From assembly GCF_002563955.1 (NCBI RefSeq), contig NZ_PDJE01000001.1, positions 930,001-994,000 of the forward strand: a DNA stretch of 64,000 nt, read 5' to 3'. The notes below the pieces were generated by a model. The model worked only from the letters and a program-made list of their open reading frames with translations, was not told the DNA's origin and ran no database searches. Positions 1 through 10,247 of this stretch are shown here, one piece after another. This DNA is from Paramicrobacterium agarici. GTDB lineage: Bacteria > Actinomycetota > Actinomycetes > Actinomycetales > Microbacteriaceae. Every line of letters begins with the position of its first letter. Positions within the stretch are counted from its first letter, which is position 1. The translations under genes and the position numbers were made by a program.

Positions 1-57
1 GCTCAGCGCCCGAAGCAGCACACTCCGCGTGCATCCGTCACAGAGCAGTGAGGTACC

Positions 58-2025
58 GTGCCGAACCCGACAGAAGCCCGATCCGCCGCGAGCGGCGTCA
101 GGATGCGCCCCGCCGTCGCTTCGGCAGCATCCCGTTTCACCTCTCTGGGCTCCGCCGAGGTGGTGCTCACCGACGGGCTCCTCGGTCAGTGGCAGCGCCG
201 CAACCGCGAGCAGACGCTCGTGCACAGCGTTGAACAGCTGCGGCTCGCCGGCAACCTCGACAACTTTCGCGCCGTCATCGGCGGCGCGACGGAGCCGTAC
301 CGCGGCCGCTACCCGTTTCTCGACACCGACGTGTACAAGACCCTCGAGGGCATCGCGTATGAGCTTGCGCGCGCCGACGTAGACGTCTACGCGTCGGTGC
401 GCGACTTCTACGAAGAAGCCATCGACCTGATGCAGCAGGCGCAGCTGGCCGACGGCTACCTCAACACGTACTTTCAGGCGGACTCGATCGACAAGAAGCC
501 CTGGAGCGACCTCGCGTGGGGACACGAGCTCTACTCGCTCGGCCACCTCATTCAGGCGGCCGTCGCCGCGAATCGCCAGCTCGGCGACGCGAGACTGCTC
601 GACATCGCCGTTCGTTTCAGCGACCTGGTCTGGCAGAAGTTCGGCCCAGACACGGAGGAAAAGCTCGCGTTCTGCGGCCACCCCGAGGTCGAGATGGCGC
701 TCGTTGAGCTCTTCCGCGAGACCGACGACCGCCGGTACCTCGAGCTCGCCGACCTCATGGTGCGTCGTCGCGGTCACCAGACGATCGACTCGACGATCTT
801 CACGAGCGAGTACTTTCAAGACCTCGTTCCGTTCGTCAACCTCGACTCCGTCACGGGGCACGCGGTGCGCATGATGTACCTCGCCTCGGGCGCGACAGAC
901 GTCGCCACCGAGACCGGAGCCGATGACCTGAACGCCGCCGTTCTGCACCTCTGGAACGACATGGTGGCCAGCAAGCTGTACATCACGGGAGGCCTCGGTA
1001 GCCGGCACTCAGACGAGGCGATCGGCGACCGCTTCGAACTGCCCAGCGAGCGCGCCTACAACGAGACGTGCGCGGCCATCGCCCTCATGCAGTGGGCATG
1101 GCGGATGCTGCTGAACACGGGCGAAGCCCGGTTTGCCGACATCTTCGAGATTGTGCAGTACAACGCGTTCGCAGTCGGACTCTCTGACGACGGCTGCGCC
1201 TTCTTCTACGACAATCCGCTGCAGCGCCGGGCCGACCACATGCAGCGCTCGGGCTACGAGTCCGACGGACCGCTGCTGCGCCGTGCGTGGTTCGGCTGCC
1301 CGTGCTGCCCGCCGAACATCGTGCGGTGGGTCGCCGAACTGCAAGACCACGTCGCCTTCGTCGGTGACGGTGCCCTGCACATCGCCAACCTCACCGCCGC
1401 CGAGATCAGCCACGACGGGCTCGAGCTGAGCATTGCGACCGCGTACCCGTGGGACGGCGACATCCGACTCGACGTCACGGCAGCGCCGGACGCCGGTCGC
1501 GACATCGCCGTGCGCATCCCGGCGTGGGCGCGCGGTGCGACCGTCGTGCACCGCGACGCGACGAGCGAGGCGGCGGCGGGAAGCTGGGTGCGCCTGGCAG
1601 ACGTCGCCGCGGGCGACAGCATCCGTCTCACCCTGCCGATGCCGGCACGCGCCCACGGGGCAGATCCGAGAGTGGATGCTGCTCGCGGCAGCCTCGCCGT
1701 GGCTCGCGGCCCCCTCGTCTACTGCGCCGAGCAGCAGGACAACGCTGCCGACATCGACACGATCGTCGCCACGCCCGCCGACGTGCGCGCGCTCGAACCA
1801 GAGCGGCGAGACATCGTCGCCTCCGGTCCGAGCGTCGTGCTGCACGGCGCCGTGGAAACGGCGGCGATCGACCCCGCAGAGCTCTACCCAGAGCTCCGCG
1901 ATGACACAGCCCACCCCGACCCGGCTGCACGGGAGGCAGCCCGAACCCACCTCACCCTCGTTCCCTACTTTCAGTGGGGAAATCGTGAGGCCCAGGCCAT
2001 GCGCGTATGGCTGCGCACGGTCTAA
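58..2025 (+). CDS. GH127 beta-L-arabinofuranosidase (DUF1680)
   Basis: Glycoside hydrolase family 127. The characterised HypBA1 of Bifidobacterium longum removes L-arabinofuranose from hydroxyproline-linked beta-arabinooligosaccharides of extensin. The four zinc/catalytic residues known in HypBA1 are all visible at nearly the same numbering: Glu336 and Cys338 in NETCAA, and Cys416-Cys417 in CPCCPPN, which includes the nucleophile. At 655 aa it is full length. No signal peptide is seen, so it should act in the cytoplasm on imported substrate. The GTG at 58 has GTGAGG close upstream; the ATG at 103 (Met16) is an alternative start. The peptide-importer operon begins 58 bp downstream on the same strand, so co-transcription is likely. 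Related DUF1680 families (GH137/GH146-like) are possible, so the exact linkage is inferred. Confidence 0.9.
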   Translation: MPNPTEARSAASGVRMRPAVASAASRFTSLGSAEVVLTDGLLGQWQRRNREQTLVHSVEQLRLAGNLDNFRAVIGGATEPYRGRYPFLDTDVYKTLEGIAYELARADVDVYASVRDFYEEAIDLMQQAQLADGYLNTYFQADSIDKKPWSDLAWGHELYSLGHLIQAAVAANRQLGDARLLDIAVRFSDLVWQKFGPDTEEKLAFCGHPEVEMALVELFRETDDRRYLELADLMVRRRGHQTIDSTIFTSEYFQDLVPFVNLDSVTGHAVRMMYLASGATDVATETGADDLNAAVLHLWNDMVASKLYITGGLGSRHSDEAIGDRFELPSERAYNETCAAIALMQWAWRMLLNTGEARFADIFEIVQYNAFAVGLSDDGCAFFYDNPLQRRADHMQRSGYESDGPLLRRAWFGCPCCPPNIVRWVAELQDHVAFVGDGALHIANLTAAEISHDGLELSIATAYPWDGDIRLDVTAAPDAGRDIAVRIPAWARGATVVHRDATSEAAAGSWVRLADVAAGDSIRLTLPMPARAHGADPRVDAARGSLAVARGPLVYCAEQQDNAADIDTIVATPADVRALEPERRDIVASGPSVVLHGAVETAAIDPAELYPELRDDTAHPDPAAREAARTHLTLVPYFQWGNREAQAMRVWLRTV

Positions 2026-2083
2026 CCCCCTGAAACACCCACCGTGCGGGCAGAGACGCTCGCATCAAAGGAGAGTGAATTCC

Positions 2084-3775
2084 ATGAAAAAACGCAATGT
2101 CGTGCTGGGCCTTGGCCTGGCGGCGGCCCTCGCCCTGACGGGCTGCAGCAGCGGAGGTGACTCCGCCAGTGACGGAGGAAGTTCTGGCGAAGCCGTGAAG
2201 GGCGGAACCCTCCACGTTCTCGCCACGACCGACTTCTCGCACCTCGACCCCGCTCAAGGCTGGGACGGCGGAGTCAACAACTTCTACCGGCTGATCTACC
2301 GTCAGCTGACCATGTTTGCCGGCGGAGATTCGGAGAACCCGACAGAGATCGTTCCCGACCTCGCCACCGATCTCGGTACCCCCAACGAAGACAACACGGT
2401 GTGGACCTTCACGCTGAAGGACGACATCTTCTTCCAGGACGGCACGCCGATCACGAGCGAAGACGTGCGCTTCGGCGTCGAGCGTTCACTTGACCCGGAC
2501 ATCGCCGTCGGCTCGCCGTACGCGAAGATCCTGCTCGACGGCGCAGACGAGTACGAGGGCGTCTACAAGGACGGACACCTCGACTCGATCGAGACGCCGG
2601 ACGACAAGACGATCGTCTTCCACCTGAACCAGTCGTACGCAGACTTCGGCAGCGCCGTCGCACAGCCGGTGTACACGCCGTTCCCCGCCGAGGGAGACGT
2701 GACGACCACCAGCATCGACAAGCAGCCGATCTCGTCTGGACCGTACGTCGTCAGCGAGTACAAGCCGGGCAGCTCAATCGTGCTCGAGCGCAACGAGTAC
2801 TGGGAGCCCGACAGCGACGAGGTGCGCAAGGCGTACCCCGACAAGTTCGTGTGGACGCTCGGCCTCGACAACTCGACGATCGACGAGCGCATGATTGCAA
2901 ACCAGGGTGACGACAAGAACGCCATCTCGGGCATCATTCTCGCGTCGTCGCTGTCGCGCATCCAAGAGCCGTCGATCCAGGAGCGCACCCTCGAGGGTCT
3001 CAAGGGCTGCACGACCTACCTCGCGCTCAACACCACGAAGGAGCCGCTGAACGACCTCAAGGTGCGCCAGGCAATCTCGTACGCCATCGACAAGAAGTCG
3101 GTTCAGACGGCGACAGGCGGACCAGCGCTCACGGACATTGCGAACACGATGCTCCCGCCCACCGTCAAGGGTCACCAGGACTTCGACCTTTACCCGAGCG
3201 AGGGCGGCGAAGGCGATCCCGAGAAGGCCAAGGAACTCCTCGAGGAGGCGGGATACGCGGACGGCTTCGAGCTGAGCCTCGATATGCGCGCAGTTCCCGT
3301 CACGCAAGCTCAGGCCGAGTCGATCCAGGAGTCGCTCGCGAAGGCGAACATCGATGTGAAGCTCAACGTCGTCGACACGGCGAAGTACTGGCAGATCATC
3401 GGTACGCCGAGCCAGCAGACGGATGCTGCCATCGCGGGCTGGTGCCCCGACTGGCCCACCGGTGCGACGTTCCTGCCCCCGCTGTTCGAGGGAAGCCAGA
3501 TCTTCGATCAGGGCAACTCCAACATCGCGCAGTTCGACAACGAAGAGGTCAACAAGCGCATGGATGAAATTCGTGCGATGACCGATGTCGAGGAGGCGAA
3601 CAAGGCCTGGGGCGAACTCGACAAGCAGATCCTCGAGTCGGCGCCCGCCGTGCCCCTGACCTGGGAGAAGGCGGTCACCGTGACGGGCAGCAACATCGCC
3701 AACGCGCACCTTCACGAAGGCTACTCCGGCGGTATCGACTACGCCGTGGTCGGGCTGAAGAGCGTGGACGAGTAG
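2084..3775 (+). CDS. ABC transporter substrate-binding lipoprotein, peptide type (SBP family 5)
   Basis: Family 5 extracellular solute-binding protein (DppA/OppA/NikA), 563 aa. A short signal peptide ends in a lipobox, LALTGC, with Cys21 as the lipidated residue, so it should be anchored outside the membrane. The body shows the usual features: LDPAQGWD near the start, an FTLKDDIFFQDGTPITSEDV stretch, and a lobe with KVRQAISYAIDKKSV. The start at 2084 has AAAGGAG 8 nt upstream. It heads five importer genes in close succession and is followed by proline-specific peptidases and hydroxyproline catabolism. The likely ligand is therefore a proline/hydroxyproline peptide, perhaps arabinosylated. That specificity is inferred from context, not read from the binding site. 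Confidence 0.92.
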   Translation: MKKRNVVLGLGLAAALALTGCSSGGDSASDGGSSGEAVKGGTLHVLATTDFSHLDPAQGWDGGVNNFYRLIYRQLTMFAGGDSENPTEIVPDLATDLGTPNEDNTVWTFTLKDDIFFQDGTPITSEDVRFGVERSLDPDIAVGSPYAKILLDGADEYEGVYKDGHLDSIETPDDKTIVFHLNQSYADFGSAVAQPVYTPFPAEGDVTTTSIDKQPISSGPYVVSEYKPGSSIVLERNEYWEPDSDEVRKAYPDKFVWTLGLDNSTIDERMIANQGDDKNAISGIILASSLSRIQEPSIQERTLEGLKGCTTYLALNTTKEPLNDLKVRQAISYAIDKKSVQTATGGPALTDIANTMLPPTVKGHQDFDLYPSEGGEGDPEKAKELLEEAGYADGFELSLDMRAVPVTQAQAESIQESLAKANIDVKLNVVDTAKYWQIIGTPSQQTDAAIAGWCPDWPTGATFLPPLFEGSQIFDQGNSNIAQFDNEEVNKRMDEIRAMTDVEEANKAWGELDKQILESAPAVPLTWEKAVTVTGSNIANAHLHEGYSGGIDYAVVGLKSVDE

Positions 3776-3779
3776 CGGT

Positions 3780-4745
3780 ATGTCAGCACCTGCGAGTGAA
3801 CTCGCGGGCGGCACGCGCAAGGGGGTGCTGTCGTCGCTCGACGGCGGCAGCTCCCCCAGCCCCGTCAAGCGTGTCGTCGCCGCGCTGAGAAGCACGCCAT
3901 CCGTCGTCGTCAGCTTCGGATGGATCGTATTCATCGTTCTTCTGGCGCTGGCCGCGCCGCTGCTCGAGCAGATCACGGGAATGAGCCCGTACGCCTATCA
4001 CGAGAATGCGATCGACCCCGCGCTCGGCGGTCTTCCCATCGGTCCATGGGGAGGCGTCAGCGCCGAGCACTGGTTCGGCGTCGAGCCGGGAAGCGGTCGC
4101 GACATCTTCATGCGCATCGCGTATGGAGCGCAGGTGTCTCTGACGATCGCCGTGTCGGCGACAATCGTCACCACAACGCTGGGTGTGGTCTTCGGCATGC
4201 TCGGAGGATTCTTCGGCGGCGTGCTCGATCAGCTCATCTCGCGGCTCATGGACTTTCTCATGGCCTTCCCCGCGCTCATCTTCATGATCGCCCTTCTCTC
4301 GGCACTGCCCGCGGGCAACCGGCCGCTGCTGCTCGTGATCGTGCTGAGCATCTTCGCCTGGCCGTACACGGCGCGCGTCATCCGCGGCCAGACGATGTCG
4401 CTGCGCAACGGCGAGTTCGTCGAATCGGCCCGTGCCTCGGGAGCGAGTCCCGCGCGCATTGCGTTCAAAGAAATCTTGCCCAATCTTCGCGGCACGATCA
4501 TCGTGCTCTCGACACTGTCGGTTCCGCAGTACATCGGAACAGAAGCGGCGCTGTCATTCCTTGGTGTCGGCGTCACTCCGCCGACGCCGTCATGGGGTCA
4601 GATGATCGCTTCATCTGTTTCCTGGTACGCGGTCGATCCGATGTACTTTGTGATCCCCGGTCTCTTCCTCTTCTTCACGGTGCTCTCGTTCACCGTTGTG
4701 GGCGACCACCTGCAACGCCAGCTCGACGAGGGGGATGCTGCCTGA
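3780..4745 (+). CDS. ABC transporter permease, DppC type
   Basis: Inner-membrane subunit of the peptide importer, 321 aa, BPD_transp_1 family. A first transmembrane segment lies near residues 40-62, followed by an external loop and a bundle of membrane helices. The cytoplasmic ATPase-contacting EAA loop is visible as ESARASGASPARIAFKEILP (about residues 219-238), and the AALSFLGVGV signature of DppC-like proteins follows. The start ATG lies 4 nt after the binding-protein stop codon. Its stop overlaps the next permease (TGATG), which indicates translational coupling. The order C before B is inverted relative to the classical dppABCDF operon. Confidence 0.92.
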   Translation: MSAPASELAGGTRKGVLSSLDGGSSPSPVKRVVAALRSTPSVVVSFGWIVFIVLLALAAPLLEQITGMSPYAYHENAIDPALGGLPIGPWGGVSAEHWFGVEPGSGRDIFMRIAYGAQVSLTIAVSATIVTTTLGVVFGMLGGFFGGVLDQLISRLMDFLMAFPALIFMIALLSALPAGNRPLLLVIVLSIFAWPYTARVIRGQTMSLRNGEFVESARASGASPARIAFKEILPNLRGTIIVLSTLSVPQYIGTEAALSFLGVGVTPPTPSWGQMIASSVSWYAVDPMYFVIPGLFLFFTVLSFTVVGDHLQRQLDEGDAA

Positions 4746-5740
4746 TGCTGCTTTACATTCTCAAGCGCGTCCTCGCGGGCGTTGTCGTTCTCTTCCTCAT
4801 CACGGTCTTCACGTACACCGTCTTCTTCGTGCTGTCGCCCGATCCGGCCTACATGATCTGCGGCAAGACCTGCACGCCAGATCGCATTGCGGACATCCAC
4901 GAGAAGCTCGGGCTCGACAAACCGTTCTGGGAGCAGATCTGGGTCTTCCTCTCCGGTCTCTTTGTCGGGCGTGACTACGGCGAAGGCGTCAACGCGTTGC
5001 ACTGCGCGGCTCCCTGCCTTGGCTACAGCTTCCAGACAAGCCAGTCGGTGTTCGAGATGATCGTGCAGCGTCTGCCTGTCAGCGCAACGCTCGCCGTCGG
5101 TGCAGCCGTGCTGTGGCTCTTCGCCGGCATCGGCGGCGGTCTGATCGGTGCCGTCAAGAAGGGCACCTGGTGGGACCGCGGCATCATGGTCGTCGCGCTC
5201 TCCGGTATCAGTCTGCCCAACTACTTCGTCGCACTCGCCCTGCAGTATCTTCTCGTGGTCAAGCTGAAGTGGCTGCCGTTCCCGACTGCGGTTCCGTTCG
5301 CAGACGACCCGCTCTTGTGGTTCCAGTCGTACATCATGCCGTGGTTCGTTCTGGCCTTCATGTATGCCGCCATGTACACGCGTCTTGTGCGATCGAACGT
5401 TATCGACACGCTCGGCCAGGGCTTCATTCGCACAGCCAGGGCGAAAGGGCTCGACACCAACGTCGTGATGGGAAAGCATGCTCTCCGTCCGGCCCTGACG
5501 CCGGCGCTGACGCTGTTCGGAATGGACTTCGCCGCGCTGCTCGGCGGCGCGCTCATCACCGAGACGGTCTTCGGGCTGAACGGTGTCGGAAAGCTGACCG
5601 CCGACTCAATCACACAGAACGACCAGCCGGTCATCATGGCGGTGACACTGCTCGCCGCAGCCCTCGTCGTCGTGGCGAACATCGTGGTGGACCTGCTCTA
5701 CTCCGTTCTCGACCCGAGAGTGAGGGTGAAGGCCCAATGA
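4745..5740 (+). CDS. ABC transporter permease, DppB type
   Basis: Second membrane subunit of the peptide importer, 331 aa. It opens with the N-terminal helix typical of DppB/OppB (LLYILKRVLAGVVVLFLITV), then an extracytoplasmic region of roughly 80 residues with several cysteines (MICGKTC, CAAPC). The membrane bundle follows, with the EAA loop FIRTARAKGLDTNVVMGKHA. The external part is longer than in E. coli DppB, a feature I recall from actinobacterial peptide permeases. The start codon overlaps the preceding stop (TGATG) and its own stop overlaps the ATPase start (ATGA), so five genes are tightly coupled. Confidence 0.92.
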   Translation: MLLYILKRVLAGVVVLFLITVFTYTVFFVLSPDPAYMICGKTCTPDRIADIHEKLGLDKPFWEQIWVFLSGLFVGRDYGEGVNALHCAAPCLGYSFQTSQSVFEMIVQRLPVSATLAVGAAVLWLFAGIGGGLIGAVKKGTWWDRGIMVVALSGISLPNYFVALALQYLLVVKLKWLPFPTAVPFADDPLLWFQSYIMPWFVLAFMYAAMYTRLVRSNVIDTLGQGFIRTARAKGLDTNVVMGKHALRPALTPALTLFGMDFAALLGGALITETVFGLNGVGKLTADSITQNDQPVIMAVTLLAAALVVVANIVVDLLYSVLDPRVRVKAQ

Positions 5741-6630
5741 GACGCGCCAAGCAGAAGAGCACAGCGCCCAAGACGGGCTCGCTCAAGACCGTGTCGATTC
5801 CCGTTGAGGGGTCAACGCTGCTCGAGGTGGAGAACCTCGCCGTCACCTTCCCGACCGTGCGCGGACCCGTCGACGTCGTCAAGGACTCGTCATTCCGAAT
5901 TGAGCCGGGCAAGACGCTCGGCATCGTCGGGGAGTCGGGGTCGGGAAAGTCCATGACGTCCCTCGCCATCATGGGGCTGCTGCCCGAGGGCGGAACGGCG
6001 AGCGGCCGCATCCGGTTCTTTGGCCACGACCTGCTCGACCGCAGCGATAACGAGATGCGCCGTGTGCGGGGAGAAAAGATCGCCATGATCTTTCAAGACC
6101 CGCTGTCGTCGCTCAACCCGTACTTCACAGTCGGCATGCAGATCAGCGAGGCCTATCGCGCGCATCGCGGCGGATCGAAGAAGCAGGGCAGACAGATCGC
6201 GATTGACGCGATGCGCCGGGTCAAGATCACCGACCCCGAGACGCGCGTCGACCACTATCCGCATCAATTCTCGGGCGGAATGCGCCAGCGCATCATGATC
6301 GCCATGGCGTTGTGCCTCGAGCCCGACCTCGTGATCGCCGACGAGCCGACGACAGCGCTCGACGTCACGGTGCAGGCGCAGATTCTCGACCTCATGAAAG
6401 AGCTGCAGCAAGAGACGGGGACGGGGATGCTGTTCATTACGCACGATCTCGCCGTCGTCAGCGAGGTGGCCGACGATGTTCTCGTCATGCAGAACGGCGA
6501 GACGCGTGAGCACGCTCCCGTGGCCGAGATCTTCTCGAACCCGCAGTCGTCGTACACGAAGGCGCTGCTCGACGCCGTGCCGCGCATCACCGACGTCGTC
6601 GGAGACATCAAGGGAGTGAGTCATGACTGA
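5737..6630 (+). CDS. ABC transporter ATP-binding protein, DppD type
   Basis: Cytoplasmic ATPase subunit, 297 aa. It shows Walker [10 protein letters not shown]-loop [10 protein letters not shown], signature FSGGMRQR, Walker B DLVIADEP with [11 protein letters not shown], and switch histidine THDLAVV. The C-terminal tail carries the oligopeptide-transporter extension ([10 protein letters not shown]). The first 27 or so residues are a basic N-terminal extension ([14 protein letters not shown]). The start ATG overlaps the upstream stop as ATGA, and the downstream ATPase starts 8 nt before this stop. Confidence 0.93.
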   Translation: MRRAKQKSTAPKTGSLKTVSIPVEGSTLLEVENLAVTFPTVRGPVDVVKDSSFRIEPGKTLGIVGESGSGKSMTSLAIMGLLPEGGTASGRIRFFGHDLLDRSDNEMRRVRGEKIAMIFQDPLSSLNPYFTVGMQISEAYRAHRGGSKKQGRQIAIDAMRRVKITDPETRVDHYPHQFSGGMRQRIMIAMALCLEPDLVIADEPTTALDVTVQAQILDLMKELQQETGTGMLFITHDLAVVSEVADDVLVMQNGETREHAPVAEIFSNPQSSYTKALLDAVPRITDVVGDIKGVSHD

Positions 6631-7474
6631 CGCTCACACACCGCTGCTGCAGGTTAAGAACTTGACGAAGACGTTCATCACGCAAGGCAGCGGCGTCGTG
6701 TTCTCGGGAAAGAACGAGTTCACCGCCGTCGACGACGTGAGCTTCGACGTGAACCCGCGCGAGACGCTCGCGATCGTGGGGGAGTCGGGCAGCGGCAAGT
6801 CGACGATGGCGCGCATCGCGGCGAAGCTGCTCGAGCCGACGTCAGGCAACGTGCTGCTCGAGGGCAACGACGTCACGCAGGCAAAGGGCAAAGAGCTCGC
6901 GCACTTCCGCTCGAAGGTGCAAGTGGTCTTTCAAGACCCGTTCTCGTCGCTCAACCCGAAGCACACAGTCGAGCGGATCATCATGGCCCCACTCGACTAC
7001 CAGGGCGTGAAACCGCCGAGGAAGCGCCGCGACTTCGTGCGCGACCTCATGGACCGCGTCGGGCTCAACCCCGACCACAGTCAGCGCTATCCTGGGCAGT
7101 TCTCTGGCGGTCAGGCGCAGCGCATCGGCATCGCCCGCGCGCTCGCCGTCGGGCCGAGCCTCGTCGTGTGCGACGAAGCGGTGTCTGCGCTCGACGTCTC
7201 GGTGCAGGCCGTCGTGATCCGGCTGCTGAAAGACCTGCAGCGCGAGCGCGACCTGAGCTACATCTTCATTGCCCACGACCTTGCCGTCGTGCGGCACATC
7301 GCCGACCAGGTCGCCGTCGTGCACAAGGGAAAGATCGTGGAGCAGGGTGATCGCGACAGCATCTTCGATGCTCCGCAGCACGAGTACACGCGCGAGCTGC
7401 TGAGTGCCGTGCCGCAGATCAATCCCGAGTGGGAGGCCGCTCGCGTGGCCAACGCAGAAAAGGAGCGCCAGTGA
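6623..7474 (+). CDS. ABC transporter ATP-binding protein, DppF type
   Basis: Second ATPase of the peptide importer, 283 aa. Walker [10 protein letters not shown]-loop [10 protein letters not shown], signature FSGGQAQR, Walker [18 protein letters not shown] and the H-loop AHDLAVVRH are all intact. The C-terminal [14 protein letters not shown] tail is typical of DppF/OppF. It overlaps the DppD gene by 8 nt and its stop overlaps the GTG start of the prolyl aminopeptidase (GTGA), tying import and peptide cleavage into one transcript. Confidence 0.93.
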   Translation: MTDAHTPLLQVKNLTKTFITQGSGVVFSGKNEFTAVDDVSFDVNPRETLAIVGESGSGKSTMARIAAKLLEPTSGNVLLEGNDVTQAKGKELAHFRSKVQVVFQDPFSSLNPKHTVERIIMAPLDYQGVKPPRKRRDFVRDLMDRVGLNPDHSQRYPGQFSGGQAQRIGIARALAVGPSLVVCDEAVSALDVSVQAVVIRLLKDLQRERDLSYIFIAHDLAVVRHIADQVAVVHKGKIVEQGDRDSIFDAPQHEYTRELLSAVPQINPEWEAARVANAEKERQ

Positions 7475-8790
7475 TCACCGCGCAGTACACGATGCCGGGC
7501 ATCCACGTCGTCGATCACGAGTGCGAGGTTCCGCTGAACTGGTTTGACGACGGCGACTCGAGGCGCATCACCGTGTTCGCCCGCGAGCTCGTCGCGCCAG
7601 ACAAGAAGAACGACGACCTGCCGCTCATCGTCTACCTGCAGGGCGGACCTGGCGGCAAGTCGCCGCGGCCGACGGATCGTTCGGGGTGGATCGGCGAGCT
7701 GCTGACGACGCATCGCGTGATTCTCCCCGACCAGCGGGGAACGGGGCGCAGCAGCCGCCTCGACGCTCGCGGCATCCAGACCATCGAGGGCACGCAGAAC
7801 CAGGCGGACTACCTCGCGTGCTTCCGTGCCGACTCGATCGTGCGCGACCTTGAGCACCTGCGCGTCGCCGAGTTCGGTGGAAAGCGCTGGGAGACCCTCG
7901 GGCAGAGCTACGGCGGGTTTCTCACACTCACCTACCTCTCGCAGGCACCGCAGGGGCTTGCCGGGTGCTACGTGACCGGCGGGCTCGCGAGCATCGATCC
8001 GAGTGCCGCAGAGGTGTACCGCCGCACGTACCCGCGTACCGCAGTGAAGAACCGCATTTTCCGCGAGCGGTACCCGGACGACGTCAGCATCGTGGCTCGC
8101 ATTGCAGACCGGCTCGACGCGGGGGACGTGAGACTGCCCGACGGCGACGTGCTCACCGTGCGGCGGTTGCAGAGCCTCGGCATCGACTTCGGCATGAAGC
8201 CGGGATTCGAGCGCATGCACTGGCTCTTCGACGAGGCGTTCGCGACGGGTGCGGGCGACGACGAGTTGAGCGACACGTTCCTCGCGCAGGTGCTCGCACG
8301 CACGTCGTTTGCCGACAACCCACTGTTCGCCGTGATGCAGGAGAGTATCTACGGCAACGCAGGCGGCGGAGCGACGGCGTGGGCCGCGCAGCGTGAGCGC
8401 GAGCAGCATCCGGAATTCTCTGAATCAGCCCGGCCCCTGCTGTTCACGGGCGAGATGATGTACCCGTGGATGTTTGACGAGATCCGGCTGCTGAAGCCAT
8501 TTAAGGATGCTGTTGAGAAGCTCGCCCGCCGGGAGGACTGGAGCCCGCTTTACGACCGCGACCGGCTGCGCGACAACGCCGTGCCGGTCGCCGCTGCCGT
8601 GTACTACGACGACATGTACGTCGACGCGCACCTGCAGCTGGACACCGTGAGCCGCGTCGGCAATGCGCGCGGCTGGGTGACCAACGAGTTCGAGCACGAC
8701 GGCATCGGGTCGGAGCGCGTGGTGCCGCGGCTTCGCGAGATGGTTGCCGAGTTCGGCGGCCCGATCAACGATGAGAAGGGGGCACGATGA
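7471..8790 (+). CDS. Prolyl aminopeptidase (alpha/beta hydrolase, S33)
   Basis: Releases N-terminal proline, and in several family members hydroxyproline, from peptides in the cytoplasm. It is the long (439 aa) form of the S33 proline iminopeptidase family. The oxyanion-region motif LQGGPGGKSPRP (about 57-67), DQRGTGRSS (about 88-95) and nucleophile elbow GQSYGGF with Ser146 are visible. Asp and His of the triad should lie in the C-terminal third; VTNEFEHDG is a candidate for the His. The GTG start at 7471 overlaps the upstream stop. An ATG-overlapping Xaa-Pro aminopeptidase follows, so the two enzymes are co-translated and match the importer's supposed proline-rich peptide cargo. Confidence 0.9.
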   Translation: MITAQYTMPGIHVVDHECEVPLNWFDDGDSRRITVFARELVAPDKKNDDLPLIVYLQGGPGGKSPRPTDRSGWIGELLTTHRVILPDQRGTGRSSRLDARGIQTIEGTQNQADYLACFRADSIVRDLEHLRVAEFGGKRWETLGQSYGGFLTLTYLSQAPQGLAGCYVTGGLASIDPSAAEVYRRTYPRTAVKNRIFRERYPDDVSIVARIADRLDAGDVRLPDGDVLTVRRLQSLGIDFGMKPGFERMHWLFDEAFATGAGDDELSDTFLAQVLARTSFADNPLFAVMQESIYGNAGGGATAWAAQREREQHPEFSESARPLLFTGEMMYPWMFDEIRLLKPFKDAVEKLARREDWSPLYDRDRLRDNAVPVAAAVYYDDMYVDAHLQLDTVSRVGNARGWVTNEFEHDGIGSERVVPRLREMVAEFGGPINDEKGAR

Positions 8791-10232
8791 CCGCACGGTC
8801 CATGCCAACGGGAAAGGATGCCCGCATGCCGCGGCTTTCGCAGATCGATGCGTTCACGCGGTTCATGGGCACGGGGTGGGCGACTCCCGATCGCTCGCCG
8901 CAGGTGGAACCGGGAGTTGCCGGCGCCTCAGCACAGCATCGGGAGCGGCTGAGTGCGCAGTTCGCGGGCGAGACCGTTGTGGTGTTCTCGGGAACAGCGC
9001 CGATCCGGGTGAACGACTGCGCATTCGACTTTCGCCCCGACAGCGGCTTCTTCTGGCTGACAGGGTGCACGGCAGAGGATGCCGTCATCGCGCTGTACCC
9101 GCGAGACGGCGGCCACGATGCAGTGCTCTACGTTCCGGAGCCCGCGTATCCCGGCGACACCGACTTCTTCGGCAGCGCACTGCACGGTGAGCTGTGGGTG
9201 GGCCCGGCTCCGTCGCTGGGGGAATGGTCGACCGCTCTGCAGATCGAGGTGCGCGGGCGCCGTCAGCTCGACGCCGATCTGCGCGGCGCTTCCGATGCGC
9301 ACGTCGCGGGACGCCTCGACACCGCGACGCTGCCTGACACGCTCGTGGGCGCGGCAGCATCCGATCGCCTTGAACGCGAGTTGTCAGAACTGCGCATGAT
9401 CAAAGACGCGTGGGAGATCACGCAGCTGCGGCGCGCCGTCGATGACACGATGGCCGGCTTCGCCGCCGTGGCGCGCGAGATTCCGCGCGCTGTTGCCGGG
9501 GGAGGCGAGCGGTGGCTGCAGGGAACGTTCGAGCGGCACTCGCGCACGCACGGCAACGGGCCGGGGTACTCGACGATCGTCGGCAGCGGCGACCACGCCC
9601 CGATTCTGCACTGGGTGCGGTGCGACGGCGACGTGAACTCCGACGATGCGCTGCTGCTCGACATGGGCGTTGAGGCGCGCACGTTCTACACCGCCGACGT
9701 CACACGCACGCTTCCCGTGTCGGGCACGTTCTCACCAGCGCAGCGGCACGTGCACGATCTCGTCGAGAAGGCGCACCGTGCAGGGCTCGACGCCGTGCGG
9801 CCGGGTGCGCTGTTCAGCGACTTCCATTCGGTGATGATGGAGGTCATCGCGCAGGGGCTGCACGACTGGGACCTGCTGCCGGTATCCGTCGACGAGGCTC
9901 TGAGCGAGCGTGGTCAGCACCACCGCCGGTACATCGTGTGCGGCGTCGGGCACCACCTCGGGCTCGACGTTCACGACTGCGCGCGCGCCGACTACTCGGC
10001 GTACCAAGGTGCGCCGCTCGCCGACGGAATGGTGCTTACGGTTGAGCCCGGGTTGTACTTCCACGCCTTCGACGAGACGGTTCCCCCCGAGTTGCGGGGC
10101 ATCGGAGTTCGGCTCGAAGACGATATCTTGGTGACGGAACGCGCCACTGAGGTTCTCTCTGAGTCGCTCCCGATCAGCGCGGACGGGATCGAGGCCTGGA
10201 CGGCCGCACACCTCACAGCCGCGGATTCCTGA
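8787..10232 (+). CDS. Xaa-Pro aminopeptidase (M24B, PepP-like)
   Basis: Metallopeptidase that removes any residue preceding proline. The 481-aa protein has the N-terminal creatinase-like domain (FRPDSGFFWLTGC) and a C-terminal pita-bread domain. The dimetal ligands are visible: Asp in LLDMGVE, Asp in TADVTRTLP, His in GVGHHLGLDVHD, Glu in TVEPGLYF and Glu in GVRLEDDILVTE. It overlaps the prolyl aminopeptidase gene by 4 nt; GAAGGGGGC precedes the ATG. Together the two enzymes can degrade Xaa-Pro and Pro-Xaa peptides to free imino acids for the pathway downstream. Confidence 0.93.
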   Translation: MTARSMPTGKDARMPRLSQIDAFTRFMGTGWATPDRSPQVEPGVAGASAQHRERLSAQFAGETVVVFSGTAPIRVNDCAFDFRPDSGFFWLTGCTAEDAVIALYPRDGGHDAVLYVPEPAYPGDTDFFGSALHGELWVGPAPSLGEWSTALQIEVRGRRQLDADLRGASDAHVAGRLDTATLPDTLVGAAASDRLERELSELRMIKDAWEITQLRRAVDDTMAGFAAVAREIPRAVAGGGERWLQGTFERHSRTHGNGPGYSTIVGSGDHAPILHWVRCDGDVNSDDALLLDMGVEARTFYTADVTRTLPVSGTFSPAQRHVHDLVEKAHRAGLDAVRPGALFSDFHSVMMEVIAQGLHDWDLLPVSVDEALSERGQHHRRYIVCGVGHHLGLDVHDCARADYSAYQGAPLADGMVLTVEPGLYFHAFDETVPPELRGIGVRLEDDILVTERATEVLSESLPISADGIEAWTAAHLTAADS

Positions 10233-10247
10233 GGGGATGAGAACGAG

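Noticed and set aside
1009..1950. Minus-strand frame opposite the GH127 gene
   Set aside because: Shadow frame with no recognisable domain and no ribosome site.
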